Positions 51,078-60,995 of a stretch of DNA of 64,000 bases are shown here, piece after piece. Made by a program: the position numbers and the translations under genes. Each line of letters begins with the position of its first letter. The stretch's first letter is position 1. Origin of the DNA: Bacteroidota bacterium (GTDB lineage: Bacteria; Bacteroidota; Bacteroidia; NS11-12g; UBA955); NCBI GenBank assembly GCA_018333525.1, contig JAGXTF010000031.1, positions 1-64,000 on the forward strand, in the 5' to 3' direction. The notes beneath the pieces are model-generated. The model made no database searches and had not been told where the DNA came from. It saw only the letters and a list, made by a program, of their open reading frames with translations.

Positions 51078-53918
51078 TTGAGTTCCGAAGCCGCATATAT
51101 TGATACCGGTGAAATAGAAATCACCGGAGCCAGAGAGCATAATCTTCAAAATATTGATCTGGTAATTCCACGCAACAAACTTGTGGTTTTTACCGGAATT
51201 TCCGGTAGCGGTAAAAGCAGTCTGGCATTTGATACCATTTTTGCAGAAGGACAACGCCGGTATCTGGAGAGTTTCAGTGCATATGCCCGCCAGTTTATCG
51301 GCGATATGAAAAGACCGGATGTAGATAAAATCAGTGGTCTTAGTCCTGTAATTTCCATAGAACAAAAAACCGTAAGCCGAAATCCCAGAAGTACCGTTGG
51401 CACCGTTACCGAACTCTATGATTTTCTTCGACTTTTATTTGCCAGGGCAGGCGAAGCTTTCAGCTATATCAGCGGAGAAAAAATGGTGCGATTTACCGAA
51501 GAACAAATAGTTGAGGCAGTTGCACAAAAATTTCAAAACGAAAAAATTACCGTTCTAGCTCCCATTGTAAAAGCCAGAAAAGGACATTACAGGGAATTAT
51601 TTGAACTCACCAGAAAACGCGGTTATAATAAAGTTCGTATTGATGGAACCATTACGGAAATAACCGGCGGACTGCAAACCGACAGGTATAAAATTCACGA
51701 CATTGAGGTGGTGATAGACAAGCTGGAAGCCAATCCTCTGGATACCAGAAGATTGGGCGAAAGCATTAAAACTGCATTAAAACTGGGAGAAGGAAATATT
51801 CTGATTTTAAAAGGAGAAAAAGCACAGCCCTTTTCTAAATTTTTGATGGATCCGGCAACAGGTCTCAGTTATGATGAACCGCAGCCAAATACTTTTTCAT
51901 TTAACTCACCTTATGGCGCATGTCCGGAATGTGAGGGACTCGGAGAAATTGCAGAAGTAAATCTGGATTATATTATTCCGGATAAAAGCAAAAGCATCAA
52001 CAAGGGTGGCATCATTCCTATTGGTGAATTGCGAGATAACTGGACCTTTACCCAACTGCGCGCCATTGCGAGATTTTATAAATTCTCACTAGCTGATCCT
52101 ATTACAAAAATTCCAAAAGATGCATTGAATGTAGTGCTATATGGAACGGATGAAACCATTCCGGTAGAATATACAGACAGCAGCGGAAAAAAAGTAAAAT
52201 ACAATACGCATTACAAAGGTGTAATTAAATACATCAGCGAAAATTATTACGAAAGCGAAGACGATAAATTGCGGCAATGGGCAGAGGAATTTATGCACCA
52301 GCAAACCTGTCCTGTATGCCAGGGAAGTAGGTTAAAAAAGGAAGCATCCTGGTATCGCTTTGGAAATAAAAACATTGCAGAACTGGCAAATACCAATATC
52401 GATCTGTTGTATGGATGGTTTGAAAATGTAGAAGAAACTCTTACTGAAAGACAAAAAATTATTGCCACAGAATTATTAAAAGAAATTCGTGCGCGATTGT
52501 CTTTTTTAACCGGAGTTGGTTTGGGATATTTAACCCTTAACAGTCCGGCCAGAACCCTCAGTGGAGGCGAGGCACAGCGTATTCGCCTTGCAACACAAAT
52601 TGGATCCAAACTGGTAAATGTTTTGTATATTTTGGATGAACCCAGCATAGGTTTGCACCAAAGAGACAATGAAAAACTGATTGAAAGTTTGAAAGAATTG
52701 CGCGATTTGGGCAATACCGTTTTGGTGGTGGAGCACGACAAAGACATGATGATGGAGAGCGACTGGCTGGTGGAAATTGGCCCGGGCGCGGGAATGCATG
52801 GTGGCAAAATTGTGGCTTCGGGTGTGCTGAAAGATTTTCAAAAAAGCCAAACAGAAACTGCCATGTATCTGGCAGGAACAAAAAAGATAGAAATTCCAGC
52901 GAAACGAAGAAAAATTGGCAAGGAAGGAATTCACTTAAAAAATTGTTCGGGACATAACCTGAAAAATGTGGATGTGTTTTTCCCCAAAGGGGTATTTACA
53001 TGCGTTACCGGAGTAAGCGGAAGTGGTAAATCATCTTTGATGAACGAGACCCTGTTTCCGCTGTTGCAAAACCATATTTATCGCACACATTACCGGCCAT
53101 TGGAACACAAATCCATTACAGGATTAAATCATTTTGACAAGGTAATTCGCATTGATCAGTCTCCCATTGGCAGAACACCGCGCAGCAATCCTGCAACTTA
53201 TGTTGGAGTGTTTACCGATATCCGTTCGCTTTATGCAGAATTGCCTGAAGCAAAAATCAGAGGATACAAACCCGGACGTTTTAGTTTTAATGTAAAAGGT
53301 GGCAGGTGCGAAGGATGCGGTGGTGGCGGACGCAAAGTGGTAGAAATGAATTTTCTGCCAAACGTGGAAGTGGAATGTGATGTATGCCAGGGCAAAAGAT
53401 ACAATCGCGAAACTCTGGAAGTGCGTTACAGGGGAAAAAGCATTTATGATGTGCTGGAAATGAGCATAGAACATGCGGTTACTTTTTTCGAAAACATGCC
53501 GCATATCCAGCGCAAAATTAAAACGATGCTGGATGTGGGACTAGGTTATATCACTTTAGGACAAAGCAGTACTACCCTTTCCGGCGGCGAGGCACAGCGA
53601 GTAAAACTGGCCACGGAATTGAGTAAAAGGGACACAGGCAGCACCATGTATTTGTTGGATGAACCCACTACAGGTTTGCACTTTGAAGATATCCGTCACT
53701 TGTTGCATGTATTGCAGGAATTGGTGGAACGCGGCAATTCCGTAATTGTAATTGAGCACAATCTGGATGTAATTAAAGTTGCGGATTATATCATAGACCT
53801 TGGCCCGGAGGGCGGCAGTGGGGGCGGAGAAATCATTGCAACCGGCACACCGGAGCAGGTAGCCAAAATCAAAAAAAGCTATACCGGAAAATTTTTAGCG
53901 AAAGAGTTGAAGGCTTAG
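51078..53918 (+). CDS. uvrA: UvrABC excinuclease ATPase subunit A
   Basis: A 946-residue damage-recognition ATPase for nucleotide excision repair. It has two ABC halves: Walker A GISGSGKSSLAFD and GVSGSGKSSLMNE; signature motifs TLSGGEAQRIRLA and TLSGGEAQRVKLA; Walker B ILDEPSIGLHQRD and LLDEPTTGLHFED. Zinc-finger cysteines are seen in CPECEGLGE and CPVCQGSRLK, and in CEGCGGGGRK with CDVCQGKRYN. Length and all motifs are normal. The start is a TTG at 51078 (MSSEAAYIDTGEIEI). It forms the A2B complex with UvrB and loads it onto damaged DNA. It is followed by a decayed REP-like hairpin and a terminator. Confidence 0.98.
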   Translation: MSSEAAYIDTGEIEITGAREHNLQNIDLVIPRNKLVVFTGISGSGKSSLAFDTIFAEGQRRYLESFSAYARQFIGDMKRPDVDKISGLSPVISIEQKTVSRNPRSTVGTVTELYDFLRLLFARAGEAFSYISGEKMVRFTEEQIVEAVAQKFQNEKITVLAPIVKARKGHYRELFELTRKRGYNKVRIDGTITEITGGLQTDRYKIHDIEVVIDKLEANPLDTRRLGESIKTALKLGEGNILILKGEKAQPFSKFLMDPATGLSYDEPQPNTFSFNSPYGACPECEGLGEIAEVNLDYIIPDKSKSINKGGIIPIGELRDNWTFTQLRAIARFYKFSLADPITKIPKDALNVVLYGTDETIPVEYTDSSGKKVKYNTHYKGVIKYISENYYESEDDKLRQWAEEFMHQQTCPVCQGSRLKKEASWYRFGNKNIAELANTNIDLLYGWFENVEETLTERQKIIATELLKEIRARLSFLTGVGLGYLTLNSPARTLSGGEAQRIRLATQIGSKLVNVLYILDEPSIGLHQRDNEKLIESLKELRDLGNTVLVVEHDKDMMMESDWLVEIGPGAGMHGGKIVASGVLKDFQKSQTETAMYLAGTKKIEIPAKRRKIGKEGIHLKNCSGHNLKNVDVFFPKGVFTCVTGVSGSGKSSLMNETLFPLLQNHIYRTHYRPLEHKSITGLNHFDKVIRIDQSPIGRTPRSNPATYVGVFTDIRSLYAELPEAKIRGYKPGRFSFNVKGGRCEGCGGGGRKVVEMNFLPNVEVECDVCQGKRYNRETLEVRYRGKSIYDVLEMSIEHAVTFFENMPHIQRKIKTMLDVGLGYITLGQSSTTLSGGEAQRVKLATELSKRDTGSTMYLLDEPTTGLHFEDIRHLLHVLQELVERGNSVIVIEHNLDVIKVADYIIDLGPEGGSGGGEIIATGTPEQVAKIKKSYTGKFLAKELKA

Positions 53919-53929
53919 GATTTTTTACT

Positions 53930-53973
53930 GGTTAGTCGCCAAACGCTTTGTTTGTTTAGTGAGAAGGCCAACC
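53930..53973. repeat. Decayed REP-like hairpin
   Basis: GGTTAGTC ... GGCCAACC encloses GCCAAACGCTTTG, a weakened copy of the palindrome at 54693-54736. Both have a similar 3' flank (TGGAGAA or AGGAGAA). Confidence 0.55.
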
Positions 53974-53988
53974 TGGAGAAAACACAAA

Positions 53989-54012
53989 AAAGGCCACTAT
54001 GACGTGGCCTTT
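53989..54012. terminator. Bidirectional terminator
   Basis: AAAGGCCAC and GTGGCCTTT pair over 9 bp around TATGAC, with A- and T-tracts. It lies between convergent uvrA (plus) and the lipoprotein gene at 54032 (minus). Confidence 0.85.
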
Positions 54013-54031
54013 AATTATTCAAATTGTTTAT

Positions 54032-54544
54032 TTATTTAATCGGATTGAACACAAACCACAAACGAGATGAATCCCCATTGATGGTATCTTCAATTGCTTT
54101 ATACAAACGAATTTCGTCTTTGGTCCATTTTTGCATCACATAATCTAATCCACTCCAGTTAAATGTTACTCCATCAGACTTAAAGAACCAACCAAATCCG
54201 TCCTTGTCGCCATCGGGATCCTCTCCAGTAGTGCAGGTAACAGGATTTATTGTAAAGAAATCGCCTATGGTTGCAGTATTACTTGTAGCAGTGAATGTAT
54301 AACCATCATCTTTAGTACATGCTTTCGATCTATCGATATATTCAATTGTAGCTTGTCCTGATTCCTTTTCTTTCCAACTGCTAATATACCATTTCCCTGT
54401 TCCTGAAATCAAAATCTCAGTTTTCGTTTGGGTCGTATTTGTATTATTGTTGTTATTGCTGTCTTTTTTGCAACTGGACAAAGACATTACGGATACACCT
54501 ACGATACCCGAAAGCATGAGAAGTGGTGATTTTTTGCTTTTCAT
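54032..54544 (-). CDS. Lipocalin-like lipoprotein, hypothetical
   Basis: About 170 residues from ATG 54544 (an ATG two codons upstream is also possible). Signal peptide and lipobox: KSKKSPLLMLSGIVGVSVMS followed by LSSC, so it is a lipoprotein. An Asn/Thr-rich linker is followed by a beta-rich domain beginning GTGKWYISSWKEKESGQ, the GxW start seen in lipocalin-like domains of Bacteroidota lipoproteins. It ends in SRLWFVFNPIK. The ligand is unknown. It stands alone, with REP-like palindromes upstream. Confidence 0.65.
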   Translation of the reverse strand: MKSKKSPLLMLSGIVGVSVMSLSSCKKDSNNNNNTNTTQTKTEILISGTGKWYISSWKEKESGQATIEYIDRSKACTKDDGYTFTATSNTATIGDFFTINPVTCTTGEDPDGDKDGFGWFFKSDGVTFNWSGLDYVMQKWTKDEIRLYKAIEDTINGDSSRLWFVFNPIK

Positions 54545-54634
54545 ATTCAAAATTTTAATAATATTTAATGGGCAATTTATGGATTCTGGTATTTATTTCA
54601 AAATCAGAGCCTTAAGAATTACAAAATTTCTCCC

Positions 54635-54736
54635 GCGGTTGCTGTTCGCGTTTTACTGGCGAAGCGTAAGACCACCAACCGCATATTTCACAGGTTGGTC
54701 GCCAAACGCTTTGCTTATTTGGCGAGAAGACCAACC
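54635..54736. repeat. Inverted pair of REP-like palindromes
   Basis: An A-type unit at 54635-54682 (outer GCGGTTG/CAACCGC, inner TTTTAC/GTAAGA with one G-T pair, 9-base loop TGGCGAAGC) faces a B-type unit at 54693-54736 (GGTTGGTC/GACCAACC, inner GCCAAA/TTTGGC, GAGAA bulge). The layout is the same as in the 24128-24631 array, but the stems differ. It fills most of the 300-bp gap between two minus-strand genes. Confidence 0.75.
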
Positions 54737-54842
54737 AGGAGAATATTTTTCTTTTTTAAATTTTCCCTGATATCGAAAAGGTTGTGTTAAATGAGTGTAA
54801 GTCAGAACAAATTTGGAATTTCAAAATTCCAAAAAATTCCTA

Positions 54843-55808
54843 TTACATCAAATCGAAAATATTCTTTTGCTGTAATTTTCCGCGTGACCACAACTCTGCG
54901 CTGTATCTGCCTTTGCGGAGTTTTACATCCAGCTTTCCGGATTTGGGATAAGATAATTCTACCTTCTGTTTTTCTCCGTTAAATGTAATGGTATGTTTCA
55001 GAGAATAAACCTTGTCTACATCTTCCATATTTTTATTCTCTGTAGAAAGAACTTCCCCTGCAGGACCGAGAATGCGAATGGTAACTTCTTCTGAAACAGG
55101 CATGTCTTTGCTTACCATTTCGTTTTCCAAAAGATCAAAAGTGAGCTTGAATTTCTCTAACCCTTTTAATTTGTAACTCTCTACCACTGCATTGTTTTTA
55201 TGCGAAATTCCAATGGCAATAAAAGAACCGTAAAGCGGAACTGCCCCGTATTTTACCTTTTCCTTCAATCCATTATTTTCCGCATCCAGTCTGGATTTAT
55301 CACCTAATGCAATATCTCTTTCTGCAATAGCTGTGTTTCGCTCTGCAGTTAATGTCGCAATTTGGGCGTTTAATGCCTCAATTTCTTTTAATTTCTCTTC
55401 CAGTTCGGCTTTTATTTTTGCAATTTTACCAGCTTCTTTTCGCGTTATTTTTCCGTCTGAAGCGGCACTTTGCACCGCAGCACCGGATTGTGAAGCCATG
55501 TTTTGGTAATAGGCAATTTTATTCTGCAAATCCGCAATCTGCGTTTTCAAATTCGCATCTCCACCGGATTCTAATTCATCCACTTTGTCGGCCAGATTTT
55601 GCCTTTCGGTTTGCGTTCCGGCAAGCAAATTTTGCATGGAATCCAACTTCGCCACCTGTTGCATGAGGGAATCCTTCAATACGGAAACATCCGCCACATC
55701 TTTTGTCGCTTTTGCGCTTTTGGAATTGCTCAAATACAACCAAACGTTGCCACCGATGGATACGGCCAGCAATACTCCCAATATACCTCCTAATGCTCCT
55801 CTGTTCAT
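54843..55808 (-). CDS. Membrane-anchored coiled-coil protein, hypothetical
   Basis: A 321-residue protein. One N-terminal membrane helix (residues about 5-27, ALGGILGVLLAVSIGGNVWL) is followed by about 145 residues of coiled coil (KDSLMQQVAKLDSMQNLLAG, then AKIKAELEEKLKEIEALNAQ). A beta-rich C-terminal domain of about 120 residues contains ILGPAGEVLSTENK. It is probably anchored in the inner membrane with its bulk in the periplasm, as in other Bacteroidota proteins of this layout. It is on the same strand as the thioredoxin-like protein upstream (43 bp gap), so cotranscription is possible. Function unknown. Confidence 0.7.
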   Translation of the reverse strand: MNRGALGGILGVLLAVSIGGNVWLYLSNSKSAKATKDVADVSVLKDSLMQQVAKLDSMQNLLAGTQTERQNLADKVDELESGGDANLKTQIADLQNKIAYYQNMASQSGAAVQSAASDGKITRKEAGKIAKIKAELEEKLKEIEALNAQIATLTAERNTAIAERDIALGDKSRLDAENNGLKEKVKYGAVPLYGSFIAIGISHKNNAVVESYKLKGLEKFKLTFDLLENEMVSKDMPVSEEVTIRILGPAGEVLSTENKNMEDVDKVYSLKHTITFNGEKQKVELSYPKSGKLDVKLRKGRYSAELWSRGKLQQKNIFDLM

Positions 55809-55851
55809 GAATTACGTATTGGCAAATTTAACAAATTAGTGCAAAGGCGAA

Positions 55852-57132
55852 TTAATTTTTACCTTCCAGCATGGCAATGGCCTGCGCAGGTGTGATTCCA
55901 ACTGCCACAATGCGCTGCTTTTTGTCCAGTAAAATCCCGGTTGGAATCTGCCGTATCAATAGCTTCCGGTTAATGTCATTGGAGCTGTATCCCTGCTTAA
56001 TTGCAGTTGCGTAATAGTTGTTGTATTGGTAAACATAGCGGGCACTGGCGCCATAATTCAAACCCAAAACTACCAGGTCTTTTCTCTTCTGTCTTCCCAG
56101 AGCGTGCCACGAGACACTATCCTGAATAAAGGTCTCTTCACCATCGCGCCATACATATACAAAAACATAATTGCCTTTTAATTTTCTAATGCTTTTGTGC
56201 TTGGCAGGTTTGGTCGCCGTGCAATACTTGAATCTCGGAATTTTATCGCCTTTGTTCAAGCTGTATTTTAATTTGGAAACCGTATCTCTCCTCACTTCCA
56301 GAAAAGCACCTTGGGAATTTACTTTTTTGATGGTATAAGCTGCATTATGCCATTCGAGATACGCCATTCCTTTATCATCCAGTTTTACAGACTGCAAATT
56401 GTCAAAAACGCCGTTATAGGAAGTAATCATCACGGCATCTAAATTTTCATCATCATAAATTCCATTGCAGTTTACATCCTTCACCCCAATGCAGAAAGAA
56501 TCCACGCCATTGGTCCATTTCGAAGCAATGACATTCAGTCTTTTTTCACGCAGGGAATATTCGGTTCCATGAAAAATGCGATTGCCTTTTAGCTTCACAA
56601 TAGTGGAATCATTCATCCTTTTCAACGAATTAAATTTACCATGTGGAAAGCGCTCCAGAAAAACATGATATCCGTTTGCATTGCTTCCCAACGGCACTTC
56701 AATTCCATGTTCTTTGGTTATGGTGAAAAAATCACCATCGTCGGTAAAATCAAAATTGTGATTTTTATCTACCCACACGCGGGAATCATAAAAGGTGAGT
56801 CTTACATTTTCAATGGCAACCAGAGTATAACTCGGCGCAAAATCCAGAGCGGAACTGCCATCATAAATCCAGGTAAATCCCTTTGTGGTGCCATTTAAAA
56901 ATTCAGGTAGTTTACACTTTTTCCAATATACCTCATCATTCGGTTCTGCAGCAGAAATATCGATGGGATTTGCGACACTGTCTCCCCGAAAATAAAATAC
57001 CGGAGCGCTTAAAATTAATTTGCTGAATTGACCATCTTCCACACGAAGATTTAGTGGCAATTTTAAATTTTGCGAAAATGAAATATTCTGCAGGGTAAAA
57101 AAGATCAGTACTGCAAAAAGGTATTTCCGCAT
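55852..57132 (-). CDS. Secreted protein with cysteine-less thioredoxin-like domain
   Basis: A 426-residue protein with a signal peptide (RKYLFAVLIFFTLQNISFSQ). The N-terminal two thirds are beta-rich, with DKNHNFDFTDDGDF and DVNCNGIYDDENLD loops that resemble calcium-binding turns. The last 130 residues, from GDKIPRFKYC, follow the TlpA/thioredoxin pattern: LKGNYVFVYVWRDGEE (strand 1 and helix), DLVVLGLNYG (strand) and RQIPTGILLDKKQRIVAVG (cis-Pro and beta hairpin). The CxxC motif is absent, replaced by WRDGEE, so it cannot act as a normal disulfide reductase. It may bind a partner or peptide. The first gene of the 57132-54843 pair. Confidence 0.65.
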   Translation of the reverse strand: MRKYLFAVLIFFTLQNISFSQNLKLPLNLRVEDGQFSKLILSAPVFYFRGDSVANPIDISAAEPNDEVYWKKCKLPEFLNGTTKGFTWIYDGSSALDFAPSYTLVAIENVRLTFYDSRVWVDKNHNFDFTDDGDFFTITKEHGIEVPLGSNANGYHVFLERFPHGKFNSLKRMNDSTIVKLKGNRIFHGTEYSLREKRLNVIASKWTNGVDSFCIGVKDVNCNGIYDDENLDAVMITSYNGVFDNLQSVKLDDKGMAYLEWHNAAYTIKKVNSQGAFLEVRRDTVSKLKYSLNKGDKIPRFKYCTATKPAKHKSIRKLKGNYVFVYVWRDGEETFIQDSVSWHALGRQKRKDLVVLGLNYGASARYVYQYNNYYATAIKQGYSSNDINRKLLIRQIPTGILLDKKQRIVAVGITPAQAIAMLEGKN

Positions 57133-57302
57133 GCCTAACTTAACTACAGTTCTTTATAAACAAAAATATCATGCCACCGAGAAAAACAAAAATCGTAATT
57201 CTGTTAATTCCATGCATGATGCGGATATTGGTAGTCTTTGGCCCTTTCTGTTTTTGAAAGGTGAGATAACTCCAAAACTTCTGAATAATCATCCTAACAA
57301 AT

Positions 57303-59813
57303 TTATGAAACTTTCGGGGTTTTGGCTTCCTTTTCCTCCTGGCGTTGTTTTTTGCGCACAGGTTCCATCAAGTCTATTGGATTGCCGGCGAACTCATCGG
57401 TAAGTGCGAGATCCAAAACCTGAAGCATATTGGAAACATAATGAAATTTCATTCCTTTCAAATATCCGGGGTTGATATCTTCGACATCTTTCTGATTGGC
57501 ATCGCACATAATTACTTCTTTAATTCCGGCGCGTTTTGCAGCAAGAATTTTTTCTTTAATTCCACCAACGGGCAATACCTTTCCGCGCAGTGTTATTTCC
57601 CCGGTCATGGCCAAATGGCTTTTCACTTTGCGTTGGGTAAATAAAGAAGCAAGAGAGGTTAAAATGGTAATACCTGCGGATGGTCCGTCTTTTGGAATTG
57701 CTCCGGCAGGAAAATGCACATGTAAATCCCACTCATCGAACACGCGATTGTCAATATCCAGATAATCGGAATGTGCTTTTAAAAATGTTTTGGCCAGGCT
57801 CACACTTTCCTTCATCACATCTCCCAATTGTCCGGTAACCAGCATATTCCCTTTGCCCTGTGCCAGCGTGCTTTCCACAAACAATACACTGCCGCCCATC
57901 GGGCTCCATGCAAGGCCTGTAACTACGCCAGGTACATCATTATTCTCGTAAACTTCTGGTTCAATTTTTTCTGCACCCAATATTTTTTCTACTTCTGCAG
58001 GTTGTAATTTTTTTACATATGCATCGCCCATTGCTTTATTTTTTGCAATATTTCTTGCAAGACTTGCAATGCGTTTATCCAGACCACGCACACCACTTTC
58101 GCGGGTGTATTGCTCCACAATCATTTCTACAGCTTTATCGGTAAGGGTAAAATCGGTGCTTTTTAATCCATGTGCTTTTCTTTGTTTTGGCACCAGATAT
58201 TTTTTCGCAATTTCAATTTTTTCTTCCATGCTATAGCCGCTGATTTCGATGATTTCCATCCTGTCCAGAAGTGCGGGTTGAATGGAATCCAGTGAGTTTG
58301 CTGTTGCTATAAAAAGCACTTTGCTGAGATCATAATCCAATTCCAGATAATTATCATAAAAGGTGGAATTCTGCTCCGGATCCAGCACTTCCAACATGGC
58401 AGAACTCGGATCTCCGCGAAAATCCCTTCCCATTTTATCTATTTCATCCAGCACATAAACAGGATTGCCGGAACCCACTTTTTTGAGATTCTGGATAATT
58501 CTTCCCGGCATTGCACCAATGTATGTTCTTCTATGTCCGCGGATTTCCGATTCATCATGCAAACCACCCAAACTCATGCGCACATATTTGCGATCCAGCG
58601 CTCTGGCAATACTTTTTCCCAGGCTGGTTTTACCCACACCCGGAGGGCCGTACAAACAAATAATCGGGCTCTTCATATCCCCTTTTAATTTTAATACCGC
58701 CAAATATTCCAGAATTCTTTTTTTCACTTTATCCAAACCAAAATGGTCTTCATCCAATACTTTTTCTGCATGTTTCAGATCAAAATTGTCTTTGGTATAA
58801 GTTTCAAAAGGCAGATCCAGCAACAGTTGTACATAGTTCAAACCAACGCTGTAATCCGGTGCTGCAGGATTTACGCGCAACAACCTGTCTAATTCTTTAT
58901 TGAAATGGGTATGAACACTTTCCGGCCATTTTTTTTCATTCCCTTTTTCACGCAGATTTTGAATTTCTTTATCCGGTGATTCTCCGCCTAATTCTTCCTG
59001 AATTGCGCGAATTTGTTGTTGCAGAAAATATTCTTTCTGTTGTTTGTCAATATCCGTGCGAACCCTGTTCTGGATCTGATCCTTTAATTCCAGCATCTGC
59101 AATTCCTTGGTCAGATATTCCAGTACTTTTTCTGCGCGTTTTTGTGCATTTTTTGTTTCCAGTAAAAGTTGCTTTTCGGAAACAGAAATATTCAGATTGC
59201 TTGCAACAAAATGAATGAGAAAACTACTGCTATCAATATTTTTAATTGCTACCGCAGCTTCACTCGGAATATTGGGTGCCAGATTGATAATTTGCTGGCT
59301 AATCTCGCGAATGGATTCAATCAGCGCCTTGTATTCCTTATCCTCCTTAAATTTATCATCGGGCATCGCTTTTACTCTGGCCTTCAGATATGGATTGGAT
59401 TGGGTAAGTTCCTGAATTTCAATTCTGCGTTTGCCCTGAATGATAACAGTAGTGCTCCCGTCGGGCATGCGCATCATGCGTACTATTTGCGCCAGCGTAC
59501 CAATTTTATATAAATCGTCGAATTCCGGATCTTCAATATCCGGGTTTCGCTGAGAAACAACTGCAATGATTTTATCCTTTTTATTGGCTTCACGAATAAG
59601 CCTGATACTTTTGTCTCTCCCAACTGTAATTGGGAAAATCACCCCGGGAAACAGAACCGTATTGCGAAGGGTAAGCAATGGCAACTCATCCGGTACCCGC
59701 AGTTTGTTAATTTCATCCTCTTCCTGTTTGGAAAACAGCGGTAAAAATTCCGGACTATCTTCTTCAAATTCTAAATCACTCTGAAAACTGAAAAACGGTT
59801 CTTTTTGAAACAT
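57303..59813 (-). CDS. lon: ATP-dependent protease Lon
   Basis: About 836 residues from ATG 59813 (a frame from 59849 adds 12 residues that look random). It has an N-terminal Lon domain ([20 protein letters not shown]), a coiled-coil linker, an AAA+ module with Walker [14 protein letters not shown], Walker [12 protein letters not shown] and sensor residues, and a C-terminal protease domain with the Ser-Lys dyad: KDGPSAGIT (Ser) and [20 protein letters not shown] (Lys). It degrades misfolded and regulatory proteins. The Lon domain is preceded by about 50 residues of acidic leader, common in Bacteroidota. It is divergent from the lipoprotein gene at 60055. Confidence 0.97.
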   Translation of the reverse strand: MFQKEPFFSFQSDLEFEEDSPEFLPLFSKQEEDEINKLRVPDELPLLTLRNTVLFPGVIFPITVGRDKSIRLIREANKKDKIIAVVSQRNPDIEDPEFDDLYKIGTLAQIVRMMRMPDGSTTVIIQGKRRIEIQELTQSNPYLKARVKAMPDDKFKEDKEYKALIESIREISQQIINLAPNIPSEAAVAIKNIDSSSFLIHFVASNLNISVSEKQLLLETKNAQKRAEKVLEYLTKELQMLELKDQIQNRVRTDIDKQQKEYFLQQQIRAIQEELGGESPDKEIQNLREKGNEKKWPESVHTHFNKELDRLLRVNPAAPDYSVGLNYVQLLLDLPFETYTKDNFDLKHAEKVLDEDHFGLDKVKKRILEYLAVLKLKGDMKSPIICLYGPPGVGKTSLGKSIARALDRKYVRMSLGGLHDESEIRGHRRTYIGAMPGRIIQNLKKVGSGNPVYVLDEIDKMGRDFRGDPSSAMLEVLDPEQNSTFYDNYLELDYDLSKVLFIATANSLDSIQPALLDRMEIIEISGYSMEEKIEIAKKYLVPKQRKAHGLKSTDFTLTDKAVEMIVEQYTRESGVRGLDKRIASLARNIAKNKAMGDAYVKKLQPAEVEKILGAEKIEPEVYENNDVPGVVTGLAWSPMGGSVLFVESTLAQGKGNMLVTGQLGDVMKESVSLAKTFLKAHSDYLDIDNRVFDEWDLHVHFPAGAIPKDGPSAGITILTSLASLFTQRKVKSHLAMTGEITLRGKVLPVGGIKEKILAAKRAGIKEVIMCDANQKDVEDINPGYLKGMKFHYVSNMLQVLDLALTDEFAGNPIDLMEPVRKKQRQEEKEAKTPKVS

Positions 59814-60054
59814 GCTTCTGAAAAATAGCAACGCCTGTGCCAATTGCAATTTAAACCTTTCTATTCAGAATCCGAGGCAAATAGGTTCCATTTTCTGCAG
59901 TATTTGTCACCAAATCCCTGCAATTCGGCCAAGTTGTCAGTTTTAGCCATGGCCGTTTTTCGCGCTAAGTCCGGTAACTCTGATTTTTATCTTCGCAAAT
60001 GCTTGTTATATCCGCATAATTTTCGAAATTTGTGCCGATTAAGTATCTACAACT

Positions 60055-60909
60055 ATGAAATTTACACATATTTTAATGGCCATTGCAGTTCCGGCTGCTG
60101 CCTTCTTAACTTCCTGTGGCGGAGATGATCCAACGCAAACCAAACCAAAACCAGGTCTGTCTTTTCAAACCGGTGCAGGTTACACTTTTTCTGAGGCAAC
60201 TGCTGTTTTCGATTCAGTTCTGGTTATCGGAATTCGCGCTACTACTGCAGACAAACAGTTAAATACCATCAAAGTTTATCTGTCTACCAATGGAAGTGCC
60301 AAAGGTGTTATTTTGGATACCGCAACCAACAAAGGAATTTTCAGCTACGATTTCCCATATAAAGTAAAAGGTAGTGCCGGCGACGTACAAACTCTTGAAG
60401 TTGAAGTTGTTGACGACAACGGTGAAATGGCTGTAGCAACTCTGAAAATCAACATTAAGAAAGTAGCACATCCGCTGGATCAAATTGGTGGTCAGTTGAT
60501 TGCCAACATTATTGGCCCTGATCCCGGTGCTTATGACCTGAATACCGGCTTCACCAAAATATCTTCTGATCCTGAAGAAATAAAAGATTTGAAAGACATG
60601 ACCACCATTAGCAGTGGCGTATTTTCCAAAGCATGGACCAGTGGTAACGGAACCAAATTTGTAAAAATCACTACCAATGATTGGAACAATGCTACCAATA
60701 CGGAGTCATTGTATGACCTTTGGACTACGCACGGTGCAAACGCACAATCTACTGTTACCAATCTTGCTGTTGGCGATATAGTTTTGGCAAAAACCGGTCA
60801 AACGAATATTTCTTTCAATATTTACATGATAAAAATTGACAAGGTTTTCGAAACCACTACCAACAACAACGACTACATCGAATTTACTTACCGCAAGGAA
60901 CAAAATTAA
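60055..60909 (+). CDS. Hypothetical lipoprotein
   Basis: A 284-residue protein with a signal peptide and lipobox (MKFTHILMAIAVPAAAFLTS before C), so it is a surface or periplasmic lipoprotein. Residues about 30-140 form an Ig-like beta-sandwich (LVIGIRATTADKQLNTIKVY). The C-terminal half is a second beta-rich domain ending in NNNDYIEFTYRKEQ. This two-domain architecture is widespread among Bacteroidota lipoproteins without a defined role. It is followed by a strong terminator at 60929-60955. There is no operon partner. Confidence 0.75.
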   Translation: MKFTHILMAIAVPAAAFLTSCGGDDPTQTKPKPGLSFQTGAGYTFSEATAVFDSVLVIGIRATTADKQLNTIKVYLSTNGSAKGVILDTATNKGIFSYDFPYKVKGSAGDVQTLEVEVVDDNGEMAVATLKINIKKVAHPLDQIGGQLIANIIGPDPGAYDLNTGFTKISSDPEEIKDLKDMTTISSGVFSKAWTSGNGTKFVKITTNDWNNATNTESLYDLWTTHGANAQSTVTNLAVGDIVLAKTGQTNISFNIYMIKIDKVFETTTNNNDYIEFTYRKEQN

Positions 60910-60928
60910 TTTCGAGAAAAATATTTTT

Positions 60929-60955
60929 AAAAACCCCGCAATTGCGGGGTTTTTT
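60929..60955. terminator. Intrinsic terminator
   Basis: The palindrome AAAACCCCGCAA/TTGCGGGGTTTT, followed by further T residues, lies 20 bp after the lipoprotein stop and before pfkA. Confidence 0.93.
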
Positions 60956-60995
60956 GTTGATACCTATAACAGAATTTTGGTTTGATTTGCAATTG

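Noticed and set aside
53930-53973. uvrA terminator
   Set aside because: The hairpin has unpaired parts and no T-run, while the true terminator lies 16 bp further on.
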